A stretch of 64,000 nt of DNA, taken from contig JAIDRT010000045.1 of NCBI GenBank assembly GCA_029061605.1, forward strand, positions 1 to 64,000, in the 5' to 3' direction. Below, in pieces: positions 7,960-16,628 of this stretch; position 1 is the stretch's first letter, and each line of letters opens with the position of its first letter. Below the pieces are notes generated by a model. It was not told where the DNA came from. It saw only the letters and a list, made by a program, of their open reading frames with translations, and ran no database searches. The position numbers and the translations under genes were made by a program. This DNA comes from Clostridia bacterium (lineage in GTDB: Bacteria > Bacillota > Clostridia > Christensenellales > UBA3700).

Positions 7960-8598
7960 TTATTTTGTGCCAAATAGTCTGTCTCCGGCATCGCCGAGAC
8001 CGGGTACGATATATCCGTTTTCGTTGAGACCTCTGTCAAGAGTGGAGACGAAAACAGGCACGTCGGGATGGGCGAGAGCAACCTTTTCCACTCCCTGTGG
8101 AGCGGCGATAATAGACATAAGTCTAATCTTCTTGCAACCTCTTCTCTTAAGTGCGTCAAGAGCGTCGACGGCAGAGCCGCCTGTCGCAAGCATTGGGTCG
8201 ACGAGGAAGACAGTCTTGTCTTCTATGCCCTCTGGGAGTTTGCAATAATACTCTTGCGGCATAAGGGTTTCTTCGTCGCGATACATACCGATATGTCCCA
8301 CCTTTGCTGTAGGGAAGACTTTATGCACGCCATTGACCATACCAAGTCCCGCTCTCAATATGGGCACTATAGCCACGCTTTCGTCAGGGACTTTGTATTG
8401 AGTGGTGACTTCTAGAGGAGTTTCTACCTGCACCGGAATCAAATCCACGTCTTTCATACTTTCGTACGTCATAATCATAGTTATTTCTTCAATAAGTTCT
8501 CTGAATTCTTTCATTGAAGTATTTTTGTCGCGCAGTATTGCGATTTTGTGCTTGATAAGCGCGTGATCAAAAATAAATACGTTGTCAAATTTTTTCAT
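7960..8598 (-). CDS. upp: Uracil phosphoribosyltransferase
   Basis: Salvages uracil to UMP using PRPP in the cytoplasm. The 212-residue protein has all family landmarks: HPLIKHK-like start ([19 protein letters not shown]), [10 protein letters not shown] near residue 80, the PRPP-binding [11 protein letters not shown] near residue 130, and the uracil-binding C-terminus ([15 protein letters not shown]). It is the second gene of an operon with the uracil permease, 10 nt downstream, so import and salvage are co-transcribed. Confidence 0.97.
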   Translation of the reverse strand: MKKFDNVFIFDHALIKHKIAILRDKNTSMKEFRELIEEITMIMTYESMKDVDLIPVQVETPLEVTTQYKVPDESVAIVPILRAGLGMVNGVHKVFPTAKVGHIGMYRDEETLMPQEYYCKLPEGIEDKTVFLVDPMLATGGSAVDALDALKRRGCKKIRLMSIIAAPQGVEKVALAHPDVPVFVSTLDRGLNENGYIVPGLGDAGDRLFGTK

Positions 8599-8608
8599 TA
8601 TTTCCTCC

Positions 8609-10177
8609 TTAGGATACCAGATTGTCGTCTTGAATATCGTTTTGTATTTTTTCTCCGTCAGTTTCAGTCGAAGTCTCTTGAATAATTTGTTCTTGAGAAC
8701 TTACCGTGGCGTCTGCAGTGATTTCTGCGACGTCTTCTTTTGCAAGTTCTTGCTTTTCTTCGTTATTTGCTGTTTTGTCTTTTATCTTGATATTGACGAG
8801 CAAGTTGACGAGAATACCGAGTATAAGCGCGCAAGCCACTTCCGTAACTGTTATTGAGCCGAAGTTGAGCGTCATACCGCCTACGCCTGCAATGAGTATG
8901 ACTGACACGACGAAGAGGTTTTTGTTGTCGCCGAGGTCAACGCCTTGGATCATCTTAAGACCTGATACCGCAATAAAGCCGTAAAGCGCTACGCACACGC
9001 CGCCCATTACGCAAGATGGGATAGTGGATAAGAAGGTGACGAATGGAGCAATAAAAGAGAAGAGTATCGCCAATATTGCCGTAGTCAAGATTGTCACTAC
9101 TGAAGCGTTGCCCGATATTGCCACGCAGCCCACCGATTCACCGTAAGTCGTGTTTGGACAACCGCCGAATATCGCGCCTGCCATAGATCCGACGCCGTCG
9201 CCAAGCAGCGTTCTTGTGAGACCAGGATCTTTTAATAAGTCATATTCTATAATACTTGATATATTCTTGTGATCGGCGATATGCTCGGCAAATACTACGA
9301 AAGCCACAGGAATATACGCCACTGCAATCGTGCCTATATAAGAGCCTATAGAGCCTACGCTACCCGCGTCCAAACCGCCTTTAAAAATTGGCAAAAAGGC
9401 AAACTCGGGATACCACTGCATATCTTGGAAAAGAGAAAAGTTGATGATTTGCAAAGCCTCGGTATGCGTTGCGTGGCCTATGCCTGTAAATATTGCGGCT
9501 ACTAAATAGCCTGATAAAATACCTATGACAAACGGTATCATTTTCATAAGTTTTTTTCCGTATACGGAGCATATTATTGTCACGGCAAGAGTAATAAGTC
9601 CGCACAGAAAAGCGACATACGGAGAGCATACCATTTGTTGCGTAGTCACCTCTTCAAGTACGGCGCTACCGTCCACTACTTTTGCAATGAGTTCAGTGAC
9701 GTTCTTAGTGACGTTGCCTTTAAAAAGATCGCCGATAGCGTTGCCTGCAAGTGAAAGTCCTATGATTGCGACCGTAGGTCCTATTACGACGGCAGGCATA
9801 ATTTTATCCACCCATTTTACGCCTGCAAACTTGACGACTATTGCAATAATCACGTATACCAGACCTGCAAATATTGCGCCTATGATTAGTCCGAGATACC
9901 CAAGCGACGCTGACACGCCTCCTGCGAATGCGGCGCCCATAGAGCCTAAAAAGGCAAAAGAACTGCCCAAGAAGACTGGGCTTTTGAATTTGGTAAATAG
10001 CAGATAGACTATCGTGCCTACGCCTGCGCCAAACAATGCCGCAGAGGGCGACATCCCGTTGCCGATTATCATTGGCACTGCGATCGTTGCCGCCAATATG
10101 GCAAGCAGTTGTTGAAGCGAGAAAAGTATTAGTTGACCCGCTTTGGGTCTGTCTTTGACGCCGTAAATCATTTTCAT
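8609..10177 (-). CDS. uraA: Uracil permease (NCS2 / UraA family)
   Basis: Imports uracil with protons across the cell membrane; the next gene turns it into UMP. About 14 membrane segments typical of NCS2 are evident, with landmarks [27 protein letters not shown] carrying the conserved transport Glu and His, and [14 protein letters not shown] chose the ATG at 10177 ([15 protein letters not shown]), which has an AGAGAGGA ribosome site, over longer in-frame starts that run across the promoter. The C-terminus carries an unusual tail of about 60 charged, Glu/Gln/Thr-rich residues beyond the last membrane segment. The gene is transcribed from a promoter at 10293-10321. Confidence 0.93.
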   Translation of the reverse strand: MKMIYGVKDRPKAGQLILFSLQQLLAILAATIAVPMIIGNGMSPSAALFGAGVGTIVYLLFTKFKSPVFLGSSFAFLGSMGAAFAGGVSASLGYLGLIIGAIFAGLVYVIIAIVVKFAGVKWVDKIMPAVVIGPTVAIIGLSLAGNAIGDLFKGNVTKNVTELIAKVVDGSAVLEEVTTQQMVCSPYVAFLCGLITLAVTIICSVYGKKLMKMIPFVIGILSGYLVAAIFTGIGHATHTEALQIINFSLFQDMQWYPEFAFLPIFKGGLDAGSVGSIGSYIGTIAVAYIPVAFVVFAEHIADHKNISSIIEYDLLKDPGLTRTLLGDGVGSMAGAIFGGCPNTTYGESVGCVAISGNASVVTILTTAILAILFSFIAPFVTFLSTIPSCVMGGVCVALYGFIAVSGLKMIQGVDLGDNKNLFVVSVILIAGVGGMTLNFGSITVTEVACALILGILVNLLVNIKIKDKTANNEEKQELAKEDVAEITADATVSSQEQIIQETSTETDGEKIQNDIQDDNLVS

Positions 10178-10253
10178 TGAAATTATCCTCTCTTGTATTT
10201 TGACAACTTGCGTTGTATTTTTCTTTTGGAATTTTATGCGTTTGATAACAAAG

Positions 10254-10263
10254 AGAGTACTCT
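10254..10263. promoter_or_regulatory. Palindrome in the uraA leader
   Basis: The perfect 10-bp palindrome AGAGTACTCT lies about 23 nt downstream of the predicted uraA transcription start (minus strand). It could be an operator; no known PyrR attenuator pattern is obvious to me in this leader. Confidence 0.25.
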
Positions 10264-10292
10264 GAGTAAACACGGTAAATTCTTTAATAATA

Positions 10293-10321
10293 ATTTTACC
10301 ATATCTTATCGCGCATTGCAA
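10293..10321 (-). promoter_or_regulatory. Promoter of uraA-upp
   Basis: On the minus strand: -35 TTGCAA (10321-10316), 17-nt spacer, extended -10 TGG-TAAAAT (-10 at 10298-10293). The -10 box lies inside an inverted repeat GGTAAAATT/AATTTACC (10274-10300). The leader to the ATG is about 110 nt. Confidence 0.65.
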
Positions 10322-10374
10322 CAAAGTTAAAAAGTTTTGTAAATAAAAAGGTGAAGTCATTGAGATTGATTTTG

Positions 10375-10403
10375 TTGATTTTTAAGGCATTGCATTTTAT
10401 AAT
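10375..10403 (+). promoter_or_regulatory. Promoter of the macro-domain gene
   Basis: -35 TTGATT (10375-10380), 17-nt spacer, perfect -10 TATAAT (10398-10403). It lies downstream of an earlier in-frame ATG and therefore sets the translation start at 10429. Confidence 0.65.
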
Positions 10404-10428
10404 AATAAAAAACGCAAAGGAAGATAAA

Positions 10429-11016
10429 ATGGACGGTAAACTTGAAAATATGAAGATTTATCTTTTGGATAGAAATCTTGCAATGACTGAGAGTTGGACA
10501 GAGTATTTTAAAGATATGCCCAACTTTGAAATCGTTTGTGATGATTTTGCGCATTTTATGGAGCATAATCAAGTGGATTGCGTAGTTTCGCCAGCAAATT
10601 CTTTTGGACTTATGGACGGCGGTTACGATTTGGCAATAACAAAGTGGTTTGGAGTAAATTTGCCAAGAAAAGTTCAGCAGTACATTTTAAGTAACTTTTA
10701 CGGCGAACAGCCTGTCGGCACGAGTATCATAATCGACACGGATAAAGACGGCGTAAAACTCATACATACTCCCACTATGAGAAGTCCCAGTAGAATACGC
10801 GACCCATTGGTGATTTATCAATGTATGCGCACTTGTCTTATGACGGCGCTCTCCAACGGTATCAACAGCATTGTAATTCCCGCTTTCGGCGGAGCCGCCG
10901 GAGAAGTGGAGTACGGCGTAATTGCAAATATGATGTATCGCGCGTATAAGCAACTTTTAGATCCGCCGTATTACCTCAACTGGGCATACGTCAATTCGTC
11001 GTCGTTTAGATATTAA
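10429..11016 (+). CDS. Macro-domain protein (ADP-ribose-binding fold)
   Basis: A stand-alone macro domain of 195 residues that probably binds or hydrolyses an ADP-ribose derivative. Visible motifs are VVSPANSFGLMDGGYDLAI, the Asn- and Gly-rich adenosine/ribose loop, and IPAFGGAAGEVEYG, the second phosphate loop. It belongs to the branch with a long insert carrying HTPTMRSPSRI. The ATG at 10429 is preferred because an AAAGGAAG ribosome site precedes it and the promoter -10 box lies just upstream. It is divergent from uraA-upp and not obviously coupled to it. Whether it removes ADP-ribose from protein, RNA or a small molecule cannot be told. Confidence 0.8.
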   Translation: MDGKLENMKIYLLDRNLAMTESWTEYFKDMPNFEIVCDDFAHFMEHNQVDCVVSPANSFGLMDGGYDLAITKWFGVNLPRKVQQYILSNFYGEQPVGTSIIIDTDKDGVKLIHTPTMRSPSRIRDPLVIYQCMRTCLMTALSNGINSIVIPAFGGAAGEVEYGVIANMMYRAYKQLLDPPYYLNWAYVNSSSFRY

Positions 11017-11035
11017 ATTCATATATATTGATACG

Positions 11036-11761
11036 TTAGATTATGTACGGCATAATTACACTTGAGACGTGGATATATCCTTCTTTAGTCAAGTGAAGTC
11101 CGTCGACGGAATATTCTTTCTTGAGATTGCCGTTTTGGTCTTTAAGAAATGGATTTACGTCAATATATACGCAATTGCAGTCGTTGCACAAATTTTTCAG
11201 AAGTACGTTAAGTTCGTCTATGACGATATTTGTACGGTTTCCAGTCTTGCTAAAGAAAGTAGGTTTTCTTACGGCATTTACAGGGTAGACGGATTGAATA
11301 AATATTTTGCAATCTGGCAACGCAACTTGTATCTTTTGAATTATCATATGTATAGTATTTGCAATCTCTTTAGGCGGTATATTTTTTCCTATATCGTTGG
11401 TGCCGCCCAGAAAAATTATCTTGGTTGGCGCAATATCAAGCACGTTGGATTGAAGACGGTTGAGCATATCTTTAGTAGTGTCTCCAGATATACCTCTGTT
11501 GCAAAGATTTAAATGGGGAAAGTATTCTTCAAGATCGTACATTTCCGTGATAGAATCTCCAAAGAAGACAGTTTTACCGCGAGTGGCGTTGACGCCTGCG
11601 CTTGCATACGTCGTTGCTTTTTTGTCTTTATTGCCGAGAAAGGTTACGCCTTGCACTCCGTAGATTGCAAAATAAGACGCCGTCAGCGTGATACATATTA
11701 TTGCTATTGCGCTTACGGTAGCAATTACGGAATTTCGTATTTTTTTGTCATAAGGTATCAT
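11036..11761 (-). CDS. Membrane-anchored SGNH/GDSL hydrolase
   Basis: A lipase/esterase-type enzyme facing the cell exterior; the substrate could be an acetylated glycan or lipid. After a short basic start, residues 12-37 form a membrane anchor or uncleaved signal. The catalytic blocks are FFGDSITE (nucleophile Ser70), the oxyanion residues in NRGISGDTT and GGTNDIG, and the terminal VDGLHLT with the Asp and His. I chose ATG at 11761: AAGGAG lies 9 nt upstream, whereas the earlier TTG touches the ribosome site. It has its own promoter and a perfect palindrome at the transcription start. Confidence 0.85.
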   Translation of the reverse strand: MIPYDKKIRNSVIATVSAIAIICITLTASYFAIYGVQGVTFLGNKDKKATTYASAGVNATRGKTVFFGDSITEMYDLEEYFPHLNLCNRGISGDTTKDMLNRLQSNVLDIAPTKIIFLGGTNDIGKNIPPKEIANTIHMIIQKIQVALPDCKIFIQSVYPVNAVRKPTFFSKTGNRTNIVIDELNVLLKNLCNDCNCVYIDVNPFLKDQNGNLKKEYSVDGLHLTKEGYIHVSSVIMPYII

Positions 11762-11798
11762 ATTCTGCAACTCCTTATTTTATCATACGTAAATTTTC

Positions 11799-11843
11799 CG
11801 TTGTTGAACAACGCATCATACTTTATTTTATATGTTTTTGCAA
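11799..11843 (-). promoter_or_regulatory. Promoter and operator-like palindrome of the GDSL hydrolase
   Basis: Minus strand: -35 TTGCAA (11843-11838), 17-nt spacer, -10 TATGAT (11820-11815). The perfect palindrome CGTTGTT-G-AACAACG (11799-11813) covers the predicted transcription start, a typical repressor position. Confidence 0.6.
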
Positions 11844-11907
11844 TTTAAGTAAATAGGGTAAGTTAAAAAAAATATATATTTACAAAAATTATACAAAATT
11901 TATTAAT

Positions 11908-11936
11908 TTGCTTTTGCAATGTAGACGGTATATGAT
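11908..11936 (+). promoter_or_regulatory. Promoter of rsmI
   Basis: -35 TTGCTT (11908-11913), 17-nt spacer, -10 TATGAT (11931-11936), 45 nt before the ATG. Confidence 0.5.
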
Positions 11937-11980
11937 ATTATATTGATAGATAATTATATTTTGGCTTTAGAGAGGTAAAT

Positions 11981-12787
11981 ATGGCAAAATTATATCTTGT
12001 CGGCACGCCTATAGGCAATCTTTCCGACATAACTTTGAGAGCGCTTGAGACGCTTAAATCAGTTGATGCCATAGCGTGCGAAGATACTCGCCACTCTCTC
12101 AAATTGCTCAATTATTATGATATAAAGAAGCCGCTTTTTGCCTGTCACAAGTTCAATGAAAAGCAGAGTGTAGACAAGATATATTCAATGCTTGAAGAGG
12201 GCAAAGACGTTGCGCTCATCACTGACGCCGGTATGCCTTGCATATCTGACCCGGGCGCGGTCGTAGTCAACGGACTTTTGGAAAGAGGCGTAGATATAAG
12301 CGTGATCCCCGGCGCTACGGCGCTCACCAGCGCAATGGCGCTTTCAGGCATATGTCAGTCTACGTTTACTTTTATCGGCTTTTTGCCTGCAAAGAACAAA
12401 GACAGAGATGCGCTGTTATTACCATTTAAAAACGTAAGGACGTCTTTGGTATTTTATTCTTCACCATACGATATCAACAAGGATATCGAATATTTGCACG
12501 GCGTTTTGGGCGACAGAAAGTTGCATATCGTCAGAGAGATTACTAAGATTCACGAGGAGCATATCGTCACTAATTTGGTGGAAGGAATTCAGGAGTCTCC
12601 AAAGGGAGAATACGTTCTTATCGTAGAATGCGGGCAACAGGAAGAGAGCGCTCCGCAAGGCAGTATTGAGGAACAACTCGACGAATTACTTAAAAGCGGC
12701 GTTGATAAAAAGAGCGCAATCAAGCAAGTTGCAAAAGCAAATGGCTTGAACAAAGACGAAGTATACAAAATCGCAATAAGTAAGTGA
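11981..12787 (+). CDS. rsmI: 16S rRNA (cytidine(1402)-2'-O)-methyltransferase
   Basis: Methylates the 2'-OH of C1402 in the 16S rRNA decoding centre using SAM. It has the tetrapyrrole methylase fold: LYLVGTPIGNLSDIT at the start, ACEDTRHS near residue 37, LITDAGMPCISDPG near residue 80 and VIPGATALTSAMALSG near residue 110. The 268-residue length and the C-terminal helical domain (GVDKKSAIKQVAK) match RsmI of Bacillota. The ribosome site is AGAGAGG. It stands alone rather than in the usual yabA-type cluster. Confidence 0.95.
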   Translation: MAKLYLVGTPIGNLSDITLRALETLKSVDAIACEDTRHSLKLLNYYDIKKPLFACHKFNEKQSVDKIYSMLEEGKDVALITDAGMPCISDPGAVVVNGLLERGVDISVIPGATALTSAMALSGICQSTFTFIGFLPAKNKDRDALLLPFKNVRTSLVFYSSPYDINKDIEYLHGVLGDRKLHIVREITKIHEEHIVTNLVEGIQESPKGEYVLIVECGQQEESAPQGSIEEQLDELLKSGVDKKSAIKQVAKANGLNKDEVYKIAISK

Positions 12788-12836
12788 TTTATTTTAAATA
12801 CGTTTTAATGATAAGTAAGAATTTGCAGTTGAGAAT

Positions 12837-13002
12837 AGCCAAAAATAACACAATTTTATTTATAAAATCGCGGAGCGTCTAAATAGCGTAATTTGGTTTG
12901 AATTTTGCGTGGCGTCGAGGTCAAGGCGTACTGTATGTACGTCGACGGAGCGTCACGTGAAAGACAAGCGAATGGCGCATTTAGATGTGTTATTTTTGGT
13001 TA
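12837..13002. repeat. Dispersed palindromic element, family A, copy 2
   Basis: This occupies the gap between rsmI and the TetR gene. The outer arms AGCCAAAAATAACACA (12837-12852) and TGTGTTATTTTTGGTT (12986-13001) are complementary; an inner pair is TCTAAATAGCG with CGCATTTAGA. Between them is the hairpin ATTTTATTTATAAAATCG and a 17-nt core at 12927-12943 with one mismatch to copy 1. The 18-mer at 12892-12909 is identical to copy 1 on the opposite strand. No gene is present. Confidence 0.7.
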
Positions 13003-13026
13003 TGCTCGACTGCGCACAAACAAGTG

Positions 13027-13055
13027 TTGACTTTTGAACGGCTGTCGTGTATAAT
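13027..13055 (+). promoter_or_regulatory. Promoter of the TetR gene
   Basis: -35 TTGACT (13027-13032), 17-nt spacer, perfect -10 TATAAT (13050-13055); this excludes the earlier in-frame start at 13047. Confidence 0.75.
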
Positions 13056-13073
13056 ATAATATTAGAGGAAAAT

Positions 13074-13655
13074 ATGATAGAAAAAAGTCAATATAGAAGC
13101 GCGATAAGGTCTAAGAAGTTTATTAAAAACGCTTTTTCTGAGTTGTTGCAAAAAAAAGATTTAGAGAAAATTACTGTCACAGAGATAGTCAAGTTGTCGG
13201 GGCTCAACAGAGGTACGTTCTATGCGCACTACAACAATATCACTGACGTACTTGAGGAAATAGAGAAGGAAGTGACAGATAAGATACTCTCGCTCTTTTC
13301 AGCATACAAAGACAGTATCATAGAAAATCCCACTCCGTTTTTAAAGGAGATTGCAGACTTTTTGCAAAGGGATTATGAGTTTTACAAACGATTGATTTGC
13401 GCAAAGATGGGAGAGAACTTTATAGACAAACTCAAAGAGTTTTTCGTCGCGACGGTGATGGAAGAGATCAAGACGGACGAAGTTGAAGACAAAGCAAAAT
13501 TTTTGCTCATCGTCAGGTTTTATACCAACGGATTTGCCAATATGTACGTAGACGTTTTTAAGGGAAAACTCGACGTCACGTTGGATAAACTCACTGGTAT
13601 GATGGGTGAAATTATTGCAGTTGGCATAGGTGAATTTAAGATAATACCGCAATAA
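13074..13655 (+). CDS. TetR/AcrR-family transcriptional regulator
   Basis: A 193-residue DNA-binding repressor. The N-terminal helix-turn-helix is clear: KKFIKNAFSELLQKKDLEKITVTEIV, then LSGLNRGTFYAHYNN. The C-terminal ligand domain is of the DhaS/TetR_C_8 type, ending in ANMYVDVFKGKL. The ATG at 13074 has an AGAGGAA ribosome site and sits downstream of a strong promoter. It lies directly upstream of the GH110-like galactosidase and the flavoenzyme, separated by a 106-nt AT-rich stretch with three copies of AAATATCTA, so it may control them. Its effector is unknown. Confidence 0.88.
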   Translation: MIEKSQYRSAIRSKKFIKNAFSELLQKKDLEKITVTEIVKLSGLNRGTFYAHYNNITDVLEEIEKEVTDKILSLFSAYKDSIIENPTPFLKEIADFLQRDYEFYKRLICAKMGENFIDKLKEFFVATVMEEIKTDEVEDKAKFLLIVRFYTNGFANMYVDVFKGKLDVTLDKLTGMMGEIIAVGIGEFKIIPQ

Positions 13656-13659
13656 GAAC

Positions 13660-13733
13660 AAATATCTAGTAGATAATAGATATTTAACAATATCAAAAAA
13701 TATAATTAACTGACAGGATAAGTCAAATATCTA
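13660..13733 (+). promoter_or_regulatory. Candidate operator region upstream of the GH110-like gene
   Basis: The 9-mer AAATATCTA occurs at 13660-13668, inverted at 13677-13685 (8-nt centre) and again direct at 13725-13733. The inverted pair forms a 26-bp near-palindrome, a size usual for a TetR dimer-of-dimers site. Confidence 0.45.
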
Positions 13734-13761
13734 AAAGCCGTATGGCTATAAAGGAGCAACT

Positions 13762-15381
13762 ATGAATTACAATGCAAAAGAATACGGAATTGTCGCAGGC
13801 GAGGACATAAGCCATACGCTTCAAAAGGCGCTTTGCGAACTGGAGAACGTAGAAGGGGAAAAGACTCTTACGCTTGAAAAGGGAGAGTATCACCTTTATT
13901 CCAACAAAGTGTGCGTCAAAGATCTTTTTATCACCAACACGGTGGGAGACAAGCAGTGGCGCAGAGGTACAGTGCCTCACCGCAACAACATTGGCATCTG
14001 GATAGAAAATCAAAATGACTTGACGATAGACGGCAACGGTTGCGTATTCGTTATGCACGGCAAGATGACGAATATCGCAATCGTCAACAGCAAAAACGTG
14101 ACGCTTAAAAACTTCTCAATCAGGGTCGACAATCCAGATATGCACGAGTTTAAAGTCGTTGAAGTTGGCAAAACTCACGTCGATTTTGAGATAGACAAAG
14201 AATCAAGATATCACAAATTCCATAGCAGATATTACTTCGTTGGCGAGGATTACCGCTCAAGATTTAATAAGTCCTGTTTGGGTTGGTGGTTTGGATATAT
14301 TCCTCACGATAACGAAAATACCATTATTAGAAAGGCTCATCCGCTCAGAGGCGCGTATATGATAAAAGAACTTGAGCCGCACAAGTTTAGAGCAAAGTAT
14401 TTGCAAACGTTGAGGTTTAAAGTAGGCGATAGATATTACGTTTATGACGAGTTGAGAAAATACAACGGAATCTTTGTGGAAATGAGTGACAACGTTGCGC
14501 TTGAGGGAGTAAATCAGCATTTCAATTACGGACTGGCTTACGTTGCGCAAAATTCAAGTAATTTGCAGATAAACGGCTGCAAGTTTGTTCCGCACGCAGA
14601 AAGCGCAAAACTTATGATTTCGGCGGCAGACTTTGTTCATATTTGTATGTGTCGCGGACAGGTCGTCATAAAAGACAGTGAATTCGTAGGCGCAGGCGAC
14701 GATACGCTCAACGTACACGGCATTCACTTCAAGATCAAAAAAATCATAGGGGACAAGATAGAAGTTAGATTTTGTCATCATCAGGCGCACGGCTTCAATC
14801 CTTTGCGCGTTGGCGACGAGATTGCATTTGTTGACATTCCGTCTATGCTTGAGCACGGCAGAGCAAATATCTTGGCATCCGAACTTGTCAACGAAACTAC
14901 TATAAGGCTTCAACTTGACGACGTATCTCAAGCAATAGTAGGAGATGCGATTGAAGACAAGTCCGCTACTCCTGACGTAGACTTTTCTCACAACTTTATG
15001 ACGAGAATTATCACGAGAGGCGTGCTTATGACGAGCGGCGGCAAGGTCAAGATCACCAACAATAATTTTGACAATACTTCTATGCATTCGATACTTATTT
15101 CTGACGACGCAAAATCTTGGTATGAGAGCGGTCCTGTCAACGACGTGGAGATTGCTCGCAATAGATTTGGCAGAGTGATAGGCTATACTGTGCAGGTTAT
15201 GCCGGAAAATACCGTTCACAAAGGAGCGGTGCACAAGAATATCTATATTCACGACAACGTTATTGACAACGTGGACAAGGGATGGTATTTCAAGTCGGCA
15301 GACAACGTCGTACTTGAGAACAATACTTCAGATAAGCCTATGGATATGAAAGTCATCAACGCTGACGTAACGCAAAAGTAA
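13762..15381 (+). CDS. GH110-like alpha-1,3-galactosidase (parallel beta-helix)
   Basis: Predicted to remove terminal alpha-1,3-linked galactose, as on blood-group-B or linear B glycans. The 539-residue sequence is a right-handed beta-helix with repeated strands such as LTIDGNGCVFVM, IVNSKNVTLKNFSI, LQINGCKFV, VKITNNNF and NIYIHDNVIDNV. The GAGDDTLNVHG block with Asp313-Asp314 matches the catalytic Asp pair region of GH110. There is no signal peptide, so it is cytoplasmic, unlike the secreted enzymes of Bacteroides. AAGGAGC precedes the ATG. An OYE-type enzyme follows 15 nt later and a TetR gene precedes it. Other beta-helix hydrolases remain possible; the family call rests on the core motif and context. 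Confidence 0.72.
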   Translation: MNYNAKEYGIVAGEDISHTLQKALCELENVEGEKTLTLEKGEYHLYSNKVCVKDLFITNTVGDKQWRRGTVPHRNNIGIWIENQNDLTIDGNGCVFVMHGKMTNIAIVNSKNVTLKNFSIRVDNPDMHEFKVVEVGKTHVDFEIDKESRYHKFHSRYYFVGEDYRSRFNKSCLGWWFGYIPHDNENTIIRKAHPLRGAYMIKELEPHKFRAKYLQTLRFKVGDRYYVYDELRKYNGIFVEMSDNVALEGVNQHFNYGLAYVAQNSSNLQINGCKFVPHAESAKLMISAADFVHICMCRGQVVIKDSEFVGAGDDTLNVHGIHFKIKKIIGDKIEVRFCHHQAHGFNPLRVGDEIAFVDIPSMLEHGRANILASELVNETTIRLQLDDVSQAIVGDAIEDKSATPDVDFSHNFMTRIITRGVLMTSGGKVKITNNNFDNTSMHSILISDDAKSWYESGPVNDVEIARNRFGRVIGYTVQVMPENTVHKGAVHKNIYIHDNVIDNVDKGWYFKSADNVVLENNTSDKPMDMKVINADVTQK

Positions 15382-15396
15382 TCGCAGACCTTTGAT

Positions 15397-16608
15397 ATGG
15401 TACTTTTTGAGAGTTGCAGTGTCGGCAAAATAAAACTAAAAAATAGGCTCATCCGCTCCGCAACACACGACGGTTTGGCGGACGAAGACGGCGGTCCTAG
15501 CGAAGAACTTATACGCAAGTATGCCTTTTTAGCAAAAAATGAGGTCGGCTGTATTATTGCCGGATATGCAATCGTAAGCCCAGAGGGCGCCTCGTCTTAT
15601 CCTAGGTGTCTTGCGTTTTACGGAGACAGCGTCGCGGAGAAGTACAAACGCCTTACTGACGCCGTACACCAATACGGTACGCCTATAATTGCTCAACTTG
15701 CTCATTGCGGACGGCAAACGTCAAGCAAGGTGATTGGTACTAAAAAGATTGCACCCAGCGCAAAAAGACATCTCTTTTATCCAGACAAAGCCAAGGCAAT
15801 GACGGTTGAAGATATTTTGTGCGTAGAAGACGCTTTTGTTGAAGCAATAGTTAGGGCAAAAGAATACGGCTTTGACGGCGCTCAAATACACTTGGCGCAC
15901 GGCTATTTGCTTCACGATTTTATATCCGCCAACGGAAACAAGCGCAAGGACGAATACGGTAAAGATATTTTTGGAAGGTGCCGTATCGTCAAAGAGATAT
16001 TGCAAAAGGCGAGAAGCAAAGTTGGAGATTTTCCTATCTGGGTAAAACTGTCTGCAACGGACAAGCGTAAGAGAGGTATGCGTTTACCCTATGCGATAGA
16101 GATATGCAAGTTGCTCAAAGAATACAGAGTAGACGCAATTGAAGTTTCTTGCGGCAGCGTGCAGGACGGAATGAACACTATGCGTTCCAAGCGTATGCCT
16201 ATGGACGCCGTATTCAAATACAGAGAGCCTGTCGCAAGTATGCCTAAGCCGCTCAATAAATTTTGTCTTGCCTGCGCAAAACTTATCAATCCGCTTATTC
16301 CGCAGCCAAAGCCGTTGACTATGTTCAATTATGACTTGGCAATGGCTATAAAAAATCAGGTAGATATTGATTTGATTTTGGTTGGCGGAGTAGCAAAACT
16401 TGACGATATGCAAATGGCAGTCGACAGTGGAATTAGCGCGGTGTCAATGTGCCGTCCTTTTATCTGCGAGCCAAATTTTGCAAAAAAACTTAGTGAAGGC
16501 AAATCTACGCAAAGTCAGTGTGTGATGTGTAACTATTGCGGACTTGTGATAGAGAAAGAGCCGACCAAGTGTCTGCTTGGCAAAATCAGAAAAAATAAAA
16601 CAAGTTAG
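15397..16608 (+). CDS. NADH:flavin oxidoreductase, Old Yellow Enzyme family, with C-terminal Cys cluster
   Basis: An FMN-dependent TIM-barrel reductase of unknown substrate. Family marks: LIRSATHDGLADEDG, IIAQLAHCGRQ, the DGAQIHLAHGYLLHDFIS catalytic block with two His, and ILVGGVAKLDDMQ plus SMCRPFI for flavin phosphate binding. The 403-residue length means only the barrel is present, without the FAD/NAD domains of dienoyl-CoA reductase. The C-terminus CVMCNYC...C resembles the 4Fe-4S site of that group. It is probably co-transcribed with the GH110-like gene (15-nt gap). A link to sugar metabolism is only positional. Confidence 0.85.
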   Translation: MVLFESCSVGKIKLKNRLIRSATHDGLADEDGGPSEELIRKYAFLAKNEVGCIIAGYAIVSPEGASSYPRCLAFYGDSVAEKYKRLTDAVHQYGTPIIAQLAHCGRQTSSKVIGTKKIAPSAKRHLFYPDKAKAMTVEDILCVEDAFVEAIVRAKEYGFDGAQIHLAHGYLLHDFISANGNKRKDEYGKDIFGRCRIVKEILQKARSKVGDFPIWVKLSATDKRKRGMRLPYAIEICKLLKEYRVDAIEVSCGSVQDGMNTMRSKRMPMDAVFKYREPVASMPKPLNKFCLACAKLINPLIPQPKPLTMFNYDLAMAIKNQVDIDLILVGGVAKLDDMQMAVDSGISAVSMCRPFICEPNFAKKLSEGKSTQSQCVMCNYCGLVIEKEPTKCLLGKIRKNKTS

Positions 16609-16628
16609 CATAAAAAAGGGGGTATATA

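Noticed and set aside
10178..10360. Longer N-terminus of the uracil permease starting at 10360
   Set aside because: The stretch contains the uraA promoter, and NCS2 proteins begin near the [11 protein letters not shown] segment.
10351..10428. Longer N-terminus of the macro-domain protein starting at 10351
   Set aside because: A consensus promoter (10375-10403) lies within this stretch, and the extra residues do not match the family.
3853..13002. Family A elements as a CRISPR array or riboswitch
   Set aside because: There are only two distant copies, in opposite orientation, without regular spacers, and no known riboswitch core is visible.
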